Positions 50,764 through 59,837 of a stretch of DNA of 64,000 nucleotides are shown one piece after another; the first letter of the stretch is position 1, and each line of letters starts with the position of its first letter. This stretch comes from Butyrivibrio sp. LC3010 (GTDB lineage: Bacteria > Bacillota > Clostridia > Lachnospirales > Lachnospiraceae). The stretch spans positions 248,001 to 312,000 of the forward strand of contig NZ_AUJU01000001.1 in the NCBI RefSeq assembly GCF_000424385.1, written 5' to 3'. A program made the position numbers and the translations under genes. The notes beneath the pieces were generated by a model, which saw only the letters and a list, made by a program, of their open reading frames with translations, had not been told where the DNA came from and searched no databases.

Positions 50764-50778
50764 AGGGGGTAATCAGAT

Positions 50779-51699
50779 ATGGCTGCTAAAAGAGAAAAGA
50801 TACATTTTGAATCAGTAGATGAGCTTCTTGGAGCTCCTTCAATTAAAGATGGTACAGAAGAAATAAGGATTGAAAAGATACATCCATTTAAAGATCACCC
50901 TTTTAAGGTGGTTGATGATGATAAGATGGCGGAACTTGTAGAGAGTATCAAGGCTAATGGTATTTTGTCTCCGGTTCTTGTAAGACCGGACAACCAGGGC
51001 GGTTATGAAATGGTTTCAGGTCACAGAAGGATGCATGCTGCTAAATTAGTGGGGCTTGAGGTTGTGCCGGCAATTGTAAAGGAAATGACAGATGATGAAT
51101 CGGTAATAGTTATGGTTGATTCCAATGTACAAAGAGAAGAGATTTTGCCTAGTGAGAGAGCATACTCACTGAAAATGAAGATGGATGTTGTTAAGCGACA
51201 GGGAAGAAGAACTGACCTCGAAGATACTTCTGGTACTGAGTGCCGAAAGTTGACTGGCGATGCCGTCGGTGAAGAATTTGGTCTTAGAGATAGGCAGGTC
51301 AGAAAATATGTAAAGCTCACAGATCTGATTCCTGAACTGATGCAGATGGTTGATGAAAAAGTAATTTCAATAGGAATGGGATATGATATTTCTTTCTTTG
51401 ATAAGGAAGTCCAGAAGTGGATCTATGAATACCGAAAAGAAAATGGCATTCTCAGACCAGAACAGATAGAAGCGCTTAAGGCGCAGAAGAATCTTGAAAA
51501 TATGCAACAGTACCCAGTTATACAGGTTTTGAACAGTGCGTTGCCTGAGCCTAAAACAAACGGAAAGGTCTCATTGTCAGAAAGAAAATTAAATAAGTAT
51601 TTCCCTTCCCATATGTCTTCAAGGGAGCGTGAAAAGGTTATCCTTGAGCTTCTTGCAAAATGGAAGGAAGAACAGGAGGAAATGGCAGATGAAACTTGA
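50779..51699 (+). CDS. parB: ParB-family partition protein
   Basis: A 306-aa DNA-binding CTPase-type protein. The N-terminal ParB/sulfiredoxin domain has IHPFKDHPFKV near 36 and GYEMVSGHRRMHAAKLVG near 75-92 (GHRR is the nucleotide-binding box); a helix-turn-helix follows (GEEFGLRDRQVRKYVKLTDL, about 157-175). The corresponding parS was not located. GAAGGGGGT precedes the ATG. Confidence 0.93.
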   Translation: MAAKREKIHFESVDELLGAPSIKDGTEEIRIEKIHPFKDHPFKVVDDDKMAELVESIKANGILSPVLVRPDNQGGYEMVSGHRRMHAAKLVGLEVVPAIVKEMTDDESVIVMVDSNVQREEILPSERAYSLKMKMDVVKRQGRRTDLEDTSGTECRKLTGDAVGEEFGLRDRQVRKYVKLTDLIPELMQMVDEKVISIGMGYDISFFDKEVQKWIYEYRKENGILRPEQIEALKAQKNLENMQQYPVIQVLNSALPEPKTNGKVSLSERKLNKYFPSHMSSREREKVILELLAKWKEEQEEMADET

Positions 51700-52084
51700 T
51701 TATCATTATGGACGACAGGCATTTCAGTATGCCATGGTAGAAATTCCACTGCTTATGTTTATTGACGATGCGTTTGAACCACTGTCTATAGAAGCAAAGG
51801 TTGTATATGGAATCCTACTACAAAGGATAAGGCTGGCAAATAGAAACGGCTGGCGGGATGAAGAAGGTAGGCTTTACGTGGTATATCCACTTGAACAGAT
51901 GCATAAAGATATTGGACTTTCAACAAGAACAATCAGCACAGCACTGAAGCAATTGGAAGATATCGGAATTATTGATATCTGTATAAGAGGTCAGGGAAAA
52001 CCTAATCTGTACTACGTGAAGAACTTTATTTACAAGGATGATGAAAGCTGTTCCAGAGGTGCAAAAATTGCATCTCTGGAATAG
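51689..52084 (+). CDS. Short replication initiator-like winged-helix protein (RepA_N-type)
   Basis: A 131-aa protein that overlaps parB by 11 bases. It has the RepA N-terminal winged helix: FIDDAFEPLSIEAKVVYGIL, then a helix-turn-helix (HKDIGLSTRTISTALKQLED). It lacks the C-terminal DUF6017 half and resembles the first domain of the next gene. It may act as a regulatory partner of that initiator or be a truncated duplicate. Confidence 0.7.
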   Translation: MKLDYHYGRQAFQYAMVEIPLLMFIDDAFEPLSIEAKVVYGILLQRIRLANRNGWRDEEGRLYVVYPLEQMHKDIGLSTRTISTALKQLEDIGIIDICIRGQGKPNLYYVKNFIYKDDESCSRGAKIASLE

Positions 52085-52105
52085 GGAAGGGGGAGAATAA
52101 ATAAA

Positions 52106-53155
52106 ATGAAATTTGAGTATTTTAATGGGAGGGAACCGATATCAAACAGCTATATGGCAATTCCCAAATGTTTTCACAGTGATCCTGTGCTGAACAAGGT
52201 ATCGGTCAATGCAAGATATCTGTATGCGTTACTATTGGACAGAATGAAGCTTTCTGCAATCAATAACATGGTGGATAAGGAAGGAAAAACCTATGTTTTC
52301 TACGATTGGGAAGATGTTCATGAGGCAACGGGATTAAGTAAGAATACAGTATATAAGCTTTTTGACGAACTGGATTCTGAAAAAGGGATTGGTTTGATAG
52401 AGCGTGTGAAGATGGGACAGGGAAAGCCATCACGTATTTATGTCATGAGAATAGTTGAAGCAGAACATAACGTGGATGCAAATGAGTCTGAAAACCAAAA
52501 ATTGGAAAAAGCCCATAAGTTCACAATTTGTGATTCAAGCCAAAAAGAGGATGTTTCTGAATACCAGGAATTGAACCGCCGAGGTCAGAACCGGGACTTG
52601 GAAGTCACTGGTCTTGGTTCTCCAGAGTACCAGGAATTGGGACGTAATAAAAATAATATTAATAAAAATAATATTAATAAAAATAATTATAATAATAATC
52701 TTATCCGTATCTATCCCAGTAACAGTATGGCTTCGCAGATGGATGGGATGGAATCAGAGGATGAAGAAAAGGCAACAAGAGCTTATGTCAGAGAGGATAT
52801 TGGGACTGATGTACTGTGTGAGAGATTCCCTGACGATGAAGGGATAATAAGGGGCATAGAGGACCTTTTGGTTGACGTTCTCACTTCAAACCGCCCAAAG
52901 ATATGGGTTGGAAGTGAAGAAAGGGAAACCAACTCGGTAAAGGGGAGATTCATGAAGCTTGACAACATGCTCATCGAGGATGTTGTAGCAAGCTGGAAAA
53001 ACCTTACTGAGGTGCCAAAGAATCCGAGAGCATATTTGCTGACGATGCTGTATAACGTGTCTACAACACACGTTGCACAGATAACTGCTGAAGTCAATCA
53101 TGGTATGAGATATGGCTTCGGCGTAACTGAAAATCAAGAATTGATGGAGGGTTGA
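52106..53155 (+). CDS. repA: Replication initiator protein A (RepA_N plus DUF6017)
   Basis: A 349-aa initiator. Residues 1-115 form the winged-helix domain (KVSVNARYLYALLLDRMKLS, EATGLSKNTVYKLFDELDSE); an Asn/Ile-rich linker (about 175-200) is encoded by AT-rich tandem repeats; residues 225-335 form DUF6017 (NPRAYLLTMLYNVSTTHVAQ). In RepA_N plasmids the origin lies inside this linker region. It is homologous to, but diverged from, the copy at the window start. Confidence 0.88.
   Translation: MKFEYFNGREPISNSYMAIPKCFHSDPVLNKVSVNARYLYALLLDRMKLSAINNMVDKEGKTYVFYDWEDVHEATGLSKNTVYKLFDELDSEKGIGLIERVKMGQGKPSRIYVMRIVEAEHNVDANESENQKLEKAHKFTICDSSQKEDVSEYQELNRRGQNRDLEVTGLGSPEYQELGRNKNNINKNNINKNNYNNNLIRIYPSNSMASQMDGMESEDEEKATRAYVREDIGTDVLCERFPDDEGIIRGIEDLLVDVLTSNRPKIWVGSEERETNSVKGRFMKLDNMLIEDVVASWKNLTEVPKNPRAYLLTMLYNVSTTHVAQITAEVNHGMRYGFGVTENQELMEG
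52645..52698 (+). repeat. 15-bp AT-rich tandem repeats inside repA, possible replication origin
   Basis: TAATAAAAATAATAT occurs at 52645-52659 and 52660-52674, with a near copy from 52675, then more TAA/ATA repeats to about 52698. They encode the Asn/Ile linker of RepA. Repeats in the repA linker form the origin in RepA_N plasmids, so this is a likely oriV. Confidence 0.55.
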
Positions 53156-53157
53156 TT

Positions 53158-53451
53158 ATGCTTATCTTAAAGCTTTTACTGAAAATTGCATTGTTTCCGG
53201 TATTTTTGATCATGTGCTTTATCAAGAGTTGGGTAGGTGTTCTGTCCAAGATCGGCTGTTTGATTCTTGGTCTGTTTTACTTGCTGATGCTGGGAATAAT
53301 CGTGATGTACATTAGTATGAAAATGTGGGATGCAGTGTTTATGGGAGTTGCATTCTCTTTTGCGGCATTCCTTGTGACTTTTGGCGCGGTTGCAGTGGGT
53401 GTTGCGATTGAGGATATTACAGACAAACTCAGCAATATACTAGCGTCTTGA
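53158..53451 (+). CDS. Small membrane protein, 97 aa
   Basis: About three transmembrane segments cover most of the protein (LKLLLKIALFPVFLIMCF, LILGLFYLLMLGIIVMYI, GVAFSFAAFLVTFGAVAVGV). GGAGG lies seven bases before the ATG, and the gene overlaps no other except the repA end region upstream. Similar small membrane proteins follow repA in ICEs; function unknown. Confidence 0.75.
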   Translation: MLILKLLLKIALFPVFLIMCFIKSWVGVLSKIGCLILGLFYLLMLGIIVMYISMKMWDAVFMGVAFSFAAFLVTFGAVAVGVAIEDITDKLSNILAS

Positions 53452-53470
53452 AGAAGAGGGGGAGATAGCG

Positions 53471-53983
53471 ATGAATTTATGGGATGTTAAGGGAGTACCG
53501 CACAGTGGCTGGAAGTGTGAAGGAGTAATTGATGTTGGGGATGGAGCTTCGTCCAGCGATGAAATTGATTATGAGCAGTGTGAAATGTGCGGAAATGAGA
53601 AAATCCGGTATGTTCACATCATGAGGCATGAAAGTTATTTCAGAGAACTTAGGGTGGGCTGTGTATGTGCGGAGAAGATGTCTGGAGATTATGAGAGCCC
53701 AAGGAAAAATGAAAATGCCCTTAAGAACAAGCTTCTTCGCAAGAAGAATTTTCTGAAAAAGCCCTGGAAATATAATCCGGCAAAGGGCACATACAGCAAA
53801 AAATACAAGGGGACATACATTACTCTTGTGAGAGGGAGATATGACAGCTGGGGGATATATTGTGACAATTATAGATTATGGCAGGTCAGAGGACAGAAGA
53901 TAAAGGACTTCAAGGCTGCAGAGGCGCTGGCATTTGAACTGTATGAGCTCGTCCATAAGAGGCAGGTGCCAATGGCAGCATAA
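53471..53983 (+). CDS. Cysteine-containing ICE protein, 170 aa
   Basis: An N-terminal CxxC pair (YEQCEMCGNEKIRY near 35-46) and VGCVCAEKM near 65-71 form a likely zinc ribbon; the rest is basic (NALKNKLLRKKNFLKKPWKY, KYKGTYITLVRGRY). Proteins of this kind occur in ICE heads, downstream of repA. A nucleic-acid-binding role is plausible. It is the last gene of the second module; the sequence then becomes non-coding. Confidence 0.75.
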   Translation: MNLWDVKGVPHSGWKCEGVIDVGDGASSSDEIDYEQCEMCGNEKIRYVHIMRHESYFRELRVGCVCAEKMSGDYESPRKNENALKNKLLRKKNFLKKPWKYNPAKGTYSKKYKGTYITLVRGRYDSWGIYCDNYRLWQVRGQKIKDFKAAEALAFELYELVHKRQVPMAA

Positions 53984-54159
53984 AATTTACAGGATATTTA
54001 TAAAATTTGCACCAAACGCAAATCGAAAATGATAGCATATATTTAATGAATTGTTGAGTTAAATCTAACACACCAATCATGCTTAAAATGTGGATTCTCG
54101 CTACAATAGATTGCGCTTTTAAGAGAAATATAGCATCTTTGTTATAGGAGGGCTAATCT

Positions 54160-54297
54160 GTGGACAAAGAGAAAACTGGAAAGCTCATTAAAGAGGCTCG
54201 GATCCGAAAGGGTTATACACAAACTGAATTAGGAGATTTGCTGGGAGTAACTAACAAGGCTGTGTCCCGGTGGGAGAAGGGAGTTTCACATAGTTAA
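54160..54297 (+). pseudogene. Truncated XRE-family gene
   Basis: A GTG start with GGAGGG upstream gives a good helix-turn-helix (IKEARIRKGYTQTELGDLLG, VTNKAVSRWEKG) but stops after 45 residues, where a normal XRE regulator continues. The following 300 bases contain no matching frame. It looks like a disrupted regulator at the junction of the element remnant and chromosome. Confidence 0.65.
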
Positions 54298-54730
54298 AGA
54301 TGCAGACTACAGCCCACACTTACAGCAATATGCTTGGGTATTCTCTTAATGGTGACAATCAACGTGATTTTTCAGCTGGCATTCTGAAAAATCTGTATCC
54401 TTACTAGAGGATGAAATGAATAATATGTTAAGGGGTATTAAGCTGGCACTAATCTGGTCATGGCGGATTATGAATGATTCTTATCCGAAAAGATACCGAT
54501 GATGGTAATGGACAAGCTTTATGCTAATTGAACATTTAAACCGCTGACTGAGAGTGAGAAGATTACAGCAAACTTAATTTGTTCTGCGATGTGTTAAGGA
54601 ATAATATATCGTTTATGTTAAGTTAATATTTTGTTAATACAATAAAACCCCCCTACGGGGTTACAGCTAGTGTTTTGAGATTATATAATCATAATGGGCT
54701 GATTATTTATGGTCAGAGGGAGATTATATA
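54298..54730. promoter_or_regulatory. Degenerate spacer and control region before the ABC transporter operon
   Basis: No supported gene. It contains the short hairpin AACCCC...GGGGTT (54646-54662) and the palindrome GATTATATAATC (54679-54690) 41 bases before the permease start, which may be part of a promoter or operator. GAGGGAG precedes the GTG start at 54731. Confidence 0.45.
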
Positions 54731-55675
54731 GTGAAAAAATACGTGATTCATCGATTGATTCAACTTATACCTGTGTTGTTTGGTATTACTCTGCTTTCCT
54801 TCGCTATGATGAGAATTGCAGGAAGCGATGCAATAACTGAATTGTATGGCGATAAAGGCGCGGTTGCGCAGGAGATCATCGATGCAAAGAGGGCTGAACT
54901 GGGACTGGACAGGCCCTTTATTGAGCAGTATTTCTCGTGGCTTACCGGAATGCTTAGGGGAGATATGGGTGTCAGTTACGTGTCCGGAAAGAACGTGTTT
55001 GACACTTTTGTAGCCAAGCTTCCGGCAACGCTTCTTTTAACGTTACTGTCAATTATTGCTACAATTCTTATTTCCATTCCGCTGGGAGTATTGGCAGCGG
55101 TCAATCATGACAGAATAGTTGATTATATTCTCAGATTCTTAAGTTTTATAGGTAATTCACTTCCCAATTTCTTTGTGGCGTTACTGCTTATGCAGCTGCT
55201 TTCGATTAAACTGGGATGGCTTCCTGTTATATCCAACGGCACTACCTTAAGAAGCGCCATCATGCCGACGCTGACACTGGCCATAGCTATGTCCGCCAAG
55301 TATATGAGGCAGGTAAGGGCAACGGTTCTTGAGGAACTGAACAAAGACTACGTTACGGGAGCCAAAGCCCGTGGTGTAAGAAATCATGTAATCCTTTGGA
55401 AGAGCGTCATTAAATCATCGATGCTTACAATCATTACGCTTCTGGCACTTTCTATAGGCAGTCTTCTTGGAGGTACTGCAATAATAGAGAGCATTTTCAT
55501 GTGGGACGGAGTTGGAAAGCTGGCAGTTGACTCCATTACAATGCGTGATTACCCGCTGATTCAGGCTTATGTTGTCTGGATGGCAATTATTTATGTTTGC
55601 GTAAACCTTATTACGGATCTTCTCTATCATGCCCTTGATCCACGTATAAGACTGGGGGTGAGTGAAGATGCCTGA
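54731..55675 (+). CDS. ABC transporter permease 1 (DppB/NikB family)
   Basis: A 314-aa membrane protein with six transmembrane helices and the permease motif GAKARGVRNHVILWKSVIKS near residues 213-232 that docks to the ATPases. The RLIQLIPVLFGITLLSFAMM N-terminus is classic for DppB/NikB/OppB. It starts with GTG after GAGGGAG. The stop overlaps the next gene by eight bases. It is the first gene of a five-gene Dpp/Nik operon followed by a methyltransferase and a DUF4198 gene. Confidence 0.93.
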   Translation: MKKYVIHRLIQLIPVLFGITLLSFAMMRIAGSDAITELYGDKGAVAQEIIDAKRAELGLDRPFIEQYFSWLTGMLRGDMGVSYVSGKNVFDTFVAKLPATLLLTLLSIIATILISIPLGVLAAVNHDRIVDYILRFLSFIGNSLPNFFVALLLMQLLSIKLGWLPVISNGTTLRSAIMPTLTLAIAMSAKYMRQVRATVLEELNKDYVTGAKARGVRNHVILWKSVIKSSMLTIITLLALSIGSLLGGTAIIESIFMWDGVGKLAVDSITMRDYPLIQAYVVWMAIIYVCVNLITDLLYHALDPRIRLGVSEDA

Positions 55676-56522
55676 AGTAACAGTAAGAAAACAGAAAATC
55701 AGAAAAAACTCAGTGCGAACCCGCCTGATCATATTTGGCGTGCTGGCATTACTTCTATTGCTTGCTTCCATTTTCGCAGAGTATCTGACTCCTTATGATC
55801 CATACATTCAGGATCTTAACAATGCCAAGGCAGCACCCACTCCTGCGCATTTATTTGGAACTGACCGTTATGGAAGAGATATGCTTTCAAGAGTTATCGT
55901 CGGGAGCAGAGCCAGCATTTATTCAACACTTCTTTTGGTTGCCATCATAACAGCCATTGGAACCTGCGTTGGAGTTTTCTGTGGTTGGCATGGCAAATTT
56001 ATTGATGTTGTGCTCATGCGTATTTCTGATATGTTCCTGGCATTTCCGGGACTGGTTTTTGCACTTGCTGTTGCAGGTGTACTTGGCGGTGGTCTGCAAA
56101 ATGCCATTATTGCCCTTGCTGCGATATCGTGGCCTAAGTATGCCAGAATAGCCAGGAGCCAGACGCTGGCGCAAAAAGAAACGCCATACCTTAAGGCGGC
56201 CAAGCTGTCAGGAAGCAGTACCGTAAAGATAATCTTTAAACATATTTTGCCCAATATTATCGGTCCCATACTTGTAACCTCCATGCTTGATATAGGAACA
56301 ATGATGATGGAGCTTGCAGGACTAAGCTTTTTGGGACTTGGAGCGAAGCCTCCTACAGCTGAATGGGGTAGTATGATGAGCGATACCAGAAGCCTTCTGA
56401 CAACAGCCCCATGGGTTACTCTATCACCCGGATTTGCTATTTTTATCTCCGTTATGGTCTTCAATCTTCTTGGTGATACCATCAGAGATTATGCAGACCC
56501 CAGAAGCAGGGGAGGTAGATAA
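55668..56522 (+). CDS. ABC transporter permease 2 (DppC/NikC family)
   Basis: A 284-aa permease partner. The N-terminal segment (IIFGVLALLLLLASIFAEYL) and the periplasmic-side stretch HLFGTDRYGRDMLSRVIVGS are typical of DppC/NikC, and the docking motif near residues 175-195 is AKLSGSSTVKIIFKHILPNI. The ATG at 55668 follows GGGGGTGAG and overlaps the previous stop; a GTG two codons before is less likely. It is followed directly by the first ATPase. Confidence 0.93.
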   Translation: MPEVTVRKQKIRKNSVRTRLIIFGVLALLLLLASIFAEYLTPYDPYIQDLNNAKAAPTPAHLFGTDRYGRDMLSRVIVGSRASIYSTLLLVAIITAIGTCVGVFCGWHGKFIDVVLMRISDMFLAFPGLVFALAVAGVLGGGLQNAIIALAAISWPKYARIARSQTLAQKETPYLKAAKLSGSSTVKIIFKHILPNIIGPILVTSMLDIGTMMMELAGLSFLGLGAKPPTAEWGSMMSDTRSLLTTAPWVTLSPGFAIFISVMVFNLLGDTIRDYADPRSRGGR

Positions 56523-57308
56523 ATGAGTGATCCGATCTTAAGATACGAACATGTGGATATTTCTTATAACGGCATGCAGGCTGTAAGTGATATCAGCTTT
56601 TCTGTGAATCAGGGAGAGATTCTTGGTATTGTAGGAGAAAGCGGCTCAGGCAAGTCTACACTGATCAAAGCGGCTATGGGACTATTGGGAGATGCAGGCC
56701 TTGTTACCCGTGGAGATATCTATTATAAGGATATAAATCTGGCAGATCTTTCTCAGGCTGAAATACGCAAGCTAAATGGTCAGGAACTGGGGATGATATT
56801 CCAAAACTCAGGAAGTGCTTTTTGCCCAATCAGAACAGTAGGAGCTCAGTTGTATGAGAGTATGACTGAACACAAGAGCATAACTAAGGAAGAATTCAGG
56901 AAAAGAGCTATCAATGTATTCAGCAAGATAGGATTTGAGGATGGAGACAGGATACTGGAAAGTTATCCTTTTGAATTGTCGGGTGGTATGCAGCAGCGTG
57001 TCGGGATCGCAGTTGCCCTGCTTTCAAATCCCGGTATTATTTTTGCTGACGAGCCAACCTCTGCTCTTGACGTGTCTGTTCAGAAGCAGGTTGTTGACGA
57101 AATGCTTATGGCTCGGAATAACTTTGGAACAACGATTGTGCTGGTGACACATAATATCGGTGTTATAGGAGCTATGGCCGACAAGGTTCTTGTTATGAAG
57201 GATGGAAAAATGGTGGAATACGGAGATACCTCACAGGTCATCACAGATCCAAAGGAAGAATATACAAGAAAATTGATGGATGCAGTACCCAGGTTGAGGA
57301 GAGCATAG
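56523..57308 (+). CDS. ABC transporter ATPase 1 (DppD/NikD family)
   Basis: A 261-aa ATPase: Walker A GESGSGKST near residues 38-46, Q-loop MIFQNSG near 92, signature LSGGMQQRVGIAVAL near 155-170 and Walker B GIIFADEPTSALD near 175. It starts right after the permease stop and is followed immediately by the second ATPase. The C-terminal oligopeptide extension of DppD is absent, closer to NikD-size proteins. Confidence 0.93.
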   Translation: MSDPILRYEHVDISYNGMQAVSDISFSVNQGEILGIVGESGSGKSTLIKAAMGLLGDAGLVTRGDIYYKDINLADLSQAEIRKLNGQELGMIFQNSGSAFCPIRTVGAQLYESMTEHKSITKEEFRKRAINVFSKIGFEDGDRILESYPFELSGGMQQRVGIAVALLSNPGIIFADEPTSALDVSVQKQVVDEMLMARNNFGTTIVLVTHNIGVIGAMADKVLVMKDGKMVEYGDTSQVITDPKEEYTRKLMDAVPRLRRA

Positions 57309-58073
57309 ATGGATCCTATTCTAAAGGTTGATAATCTCACCAAAGTTTTTTCCGGCAATGGGAAAGACGATTTTGTGGCAGTTGATCATGCCAGCTTTGA
57401 GCTCATGAGAGGCGAGTGCCTTGGAATAATCGGTGAGAGTGGTAGCGGAAAGACAACTATCGTAAATATGATATCAAGACTTCTCGATCCGACGGAGGGC
57501 ACCATTATTCTTGATAACGAGGATATTACAAAGGCGTCAGGAAGAGAGCTGCGGAAGGTTTATAAAAAGATGCAGATGGTTTTTCAGACCCCGCAAGAGT
57601 CCTTCGACCCAAGATGCAGACTTGGTGATGGCATAGGTGAGAGCCTCAGAAATAACGACTTTTCCAAAAGGGATGCCAGAAAAAGAGTTATTGAACTACT
57701 TTCTGAGTGTGGCCTGTCCGAGGAGTTTGCGGACCGTTATCCACATCAGGTCAGCGGTGGACAGTGTCAGAGGGCTGCAATAGCAAGAGCTCTTGCAATA
57801 AAGCCGAGTCTGCTTATATGCGATGAAGCTACATCAGCTCTTGATGTAACTATACAAAAAGAAATACTTGAGCTTTTGAATAAGCTCAGAATGGAGCACG
57901 GGGAGGAGCTTTCTATTTTATTTATCTGTCATGATATTGCGCTGGTTCAGCAATTCTGCGACAGGGTACTTGTTTTTTACAAGGGAAGGTTAGTAGAGCA
58001 GGGAACGCCGGATGAGATAATCCGGAACCCGAAGGATGCGTATACAAGACGACTTATTGATAGCGTTTTGTAA
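57309..58073 (+). CDS. ABC transporter ATPase 2 (DppF/NikE family)
   Basis: A 254-aa ATPase with Walker A GESGSGKTT near residues 38-46, signature VSGGQCQRAAIARAL near 155 and Walker B LLICDEATSALD near 173-184. It adjoins NikD-like ATPase without a gap and is 32 bases before the binding-protein gene. Together the two ATPases power uptake through both permeases. Confidence 0.93.
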   Translation: MDPILKVDNLTKVFSGNGKDDFVAVDHASFELMRGECLGIIGESGSGKTTIVNMISRLLDPTEGTIILDNEDITKASGRELRKVYKKMQMVFQTPQESFDPRCRLGDGIGESLRNNDFSKRDARKRVIELLSECGLSEEFADRYPHQVSGGQCQRAAIARALAIKPSLLICDEATSALDVTIQKEILELLNKLRMEHGEELSILFICHDIALVQQFCDRVLVFYKGRLVEQGTPDEIIRNPKDAYTRRLIDSVL

Positions 58074-58105
58074 ATATTATGAAAAAGTGAAGAAAGGAAG
58101 AAAGG

Positions 58106-59737
58106 ATGAAAAAAACTTTATCTGTGTTTTTGACACTGACACTGACTATGACAATGCTCATTGGCTGTGGCAAGAGCACCCCAACGGCTGTGGAGAGCAC
58201 TACTTCCACTGACACAAATGCTCAGACAGAGGTGGCAGCAGATACCTCTGCAAACACTTCAGAGACGACATCTGATGTTGCCAAGACTATGGTCATAGGT
58301 GACACAACATTTAACGCTGAGAACTGGGAGGAGACGATAGATCCTCACAGGACCTACAATGGATGGCCATGCATTCGTTATGGTGTAGGCGAGACACTGG
58401 TACACTATACCGATACCATGGAGCTTGAGCCCTGGCTTGCTACTGCATGGGAAAACGATGGAAATCTCACCTGGACCATCACACTCAGGGATGGAGTAAA
58501 GTTTTCCAGTGGACGTGATATGGATGCAGAAGCTGTAAAGCAGTGCTTTGAACACCTTCTTGAGAACCACGATCGTGCACCCAGTGATACAAAGATCGCT
58601 GACATTAAGGCAGAGGGACAGATTCTTACAATCACAACATCAGAACCTAATCCTGCACTTATGAACTATCTTGGTGATCCTTACGGATGTATCATTGATG
58701 TTGATGCTTCTGATTTTGATGCCGGAGTGGCTGTTGGAACCGGCCCTTATGTTGCTGTGGATATGGTAACAGATGATCACCTCACACTTGAACCCAACCA
58801 GTATTATTGGAATGGAACGCCTAAGCTCAGTCAGCTTACCATCCGTACTCTTTCAGATGGTGACACACTTTCTGCAGCTCTTCAGGCAGGTGATATTGAT
58901 GCTGCTTATGGTATGGCTTATGAGGCATATCCTAATTTCGAAAATGGTAATTATCAGTTCTCAAGTATCCAGACATCAAGAGCTTTCTTTGGCTCAATGA
59001 ACATGACAAGTGACATTATAAAGGATGATGCGGTAAGAAAAGCAATCGCAATGGGCATCAACAAGCAGGGCTTTGTTGACAATCTGCTTGACGGACACGG
59101 TGTTGTAGGCCATGGTGCTTTCCCTGATGGTTTCTCAACCTTCGGTGGTGATAAGATCACAACAGAAGATTATGATCCAGAAGGAGCAAAAGCTGTGCTT
59201 GAGAAAGCCGGCTGGGTTGATTCTGACGGAGATGGCATTCGTGAAAAGAATGGTACAAAGCTTACTATTAGATGGCTCACATATCCTAGCCGCCAGGAGC
59301 TTCCGCTTCTTGCAGAGTCAGCACAGGCTTCTCTTAAGGATATTGGAATAGAGGTTGATATCAACTGTACAGCGAACAGGCGTGAATTCCTTGCAGATAT
59401 GACAAGCTGGGATATCTACGCATCTGCACTTGTAACAGCACCTTCAGGAGATCCTCAGTACTTCTTTACAACAAGCTGCCTGCCGGAAATGAGCTATAAT
59501 TTCGGTGCATATGAGAATAAAGAAGTAAGTGCTATGATCGAAGAGCTTTCAACAGAGTTTGATACTGCGAAGCGTGCTCAGCTTGCAATTGATCTTCAGC
59601 AGGCAATTCTTGACGAAAATGCTTATGTATTCTGCTCATTCCTTCAGATGAACATGATATCCAAGTCAAACGTTACAGGATGGACAGCACATGCATGTGA
59701 CTACTATGAAGTAACAGCAGACCTTGATATTAACTAA
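58106..59737 (+). CDS. Solute-binding lipoprotein of the Dpp/Nik-type transporter
   Basis: A 543-aa lipoprotein: signal peptide with lipobox MLIGCG (Cys near residue 21), a Thr/Ser-rich spacer, then the SBP_bac_5 domain (LVHYTDTMELEPWLATAWEN, FSSGRDMDAEAVKQCFEHLL, GTGPYVAVDM). The family binds peptides, nickel complexes or other small solutes. The neighbours (methyltransferase, DUF4198) make a metal or metallophore plausible but not proven. AGAAAGGAAGAAAGG precedes the ATG, and a terminator follows. Confidence 0.92.
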   Translation: MKKTLSVFLTLTLTMTMLIGCGKSTPTAVESTTSTDTNAQTEVAADTSANTSETTSDVAKTMVIGDTTFNAENWEETIDPHRTYNGWPCIRYGVGETLVHYTDTMELEPWLATAWENDGNLTWTITLRDGVKFSSGRDMDAEAVKQCFEHLLENHDRAPSDTKIADIKAEGQILTITTSEPNPALMNYLGDPYGCIIDVDASDFDAGVAVGTGPYVAVDMVTDDHLTLEPNQYYWNGTPKLSQLTIRTLSDGDTLSAALQAGDIDAAYGMAYEAYPNFENGNYQFSSIQTSRAFFGSMNMTSDIIKDDAVRKAIAMGINKQGFVDNLLDGHGVVGHGAFPDGFSTFGGDKITTEDYDPEGAKAVLEKAGWVDSDGDGIREKNGTKLTIRWLTYPSRQELPLLAESAQASLKDIGIEVDINCTANRREFLADMTSWDIYASALVTAPSGDPQYFFTTSCLPEMSYNFGAYENKEVSAMIEELSTEFDTAKRAQLAIDLQQAILDENAYVFCSFLQMNMISKSNVTGWTAHACDYYEVTADLDIN

Positions 59738-59748
59738 TGATGGTTTGA

Positions 59749-59785
59749 AAAACAGGGGATAGCATTTGCCATCCTCTGTTTTTTC
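59749..59785 (+). terminator. Terminator after the solute-binding protein gene
   Basis: AAAACAGGGGAT (59749-59760) pairs with ATCCTCTGTTTT (59771-59782), with one G-T pair, followed by T residues. It may reduce read-through to the methyltransferase gene, whose start lies at 59838. Confidence 0.7.
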
Positions 59786-59837
59786 TATTAAAATTTGCAA
59801 TGTTTATGCGATTTGTGATAGACAGGAAACTGTATAT

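Larger units (their letters stand above)
49374..53983 (+). mobile_element. Second element head: replication and partition module without conjugation genes
   Basis: The order DUF6462, DUF6462, ParA, ParB, replication initiator, RepA-DUF6017, two small genes matches the head of a Tn1549-like ICE, but the expected PcfB/VirD4 block does not follow. Its RepA differs strongly from the copy at base 2-376, so this is a different lineage and not a duplication. After 53983 the sequence decays, suggesting a deletion-derived remnant. Confidence 0.6.

Noticed and set aside
59766-59837. Upstream start of the methyltransferase at 59766
   Set aside because: It falls inside a terminator hairpin, and the residues do not resemble the family; ATG 59838 is preferred.
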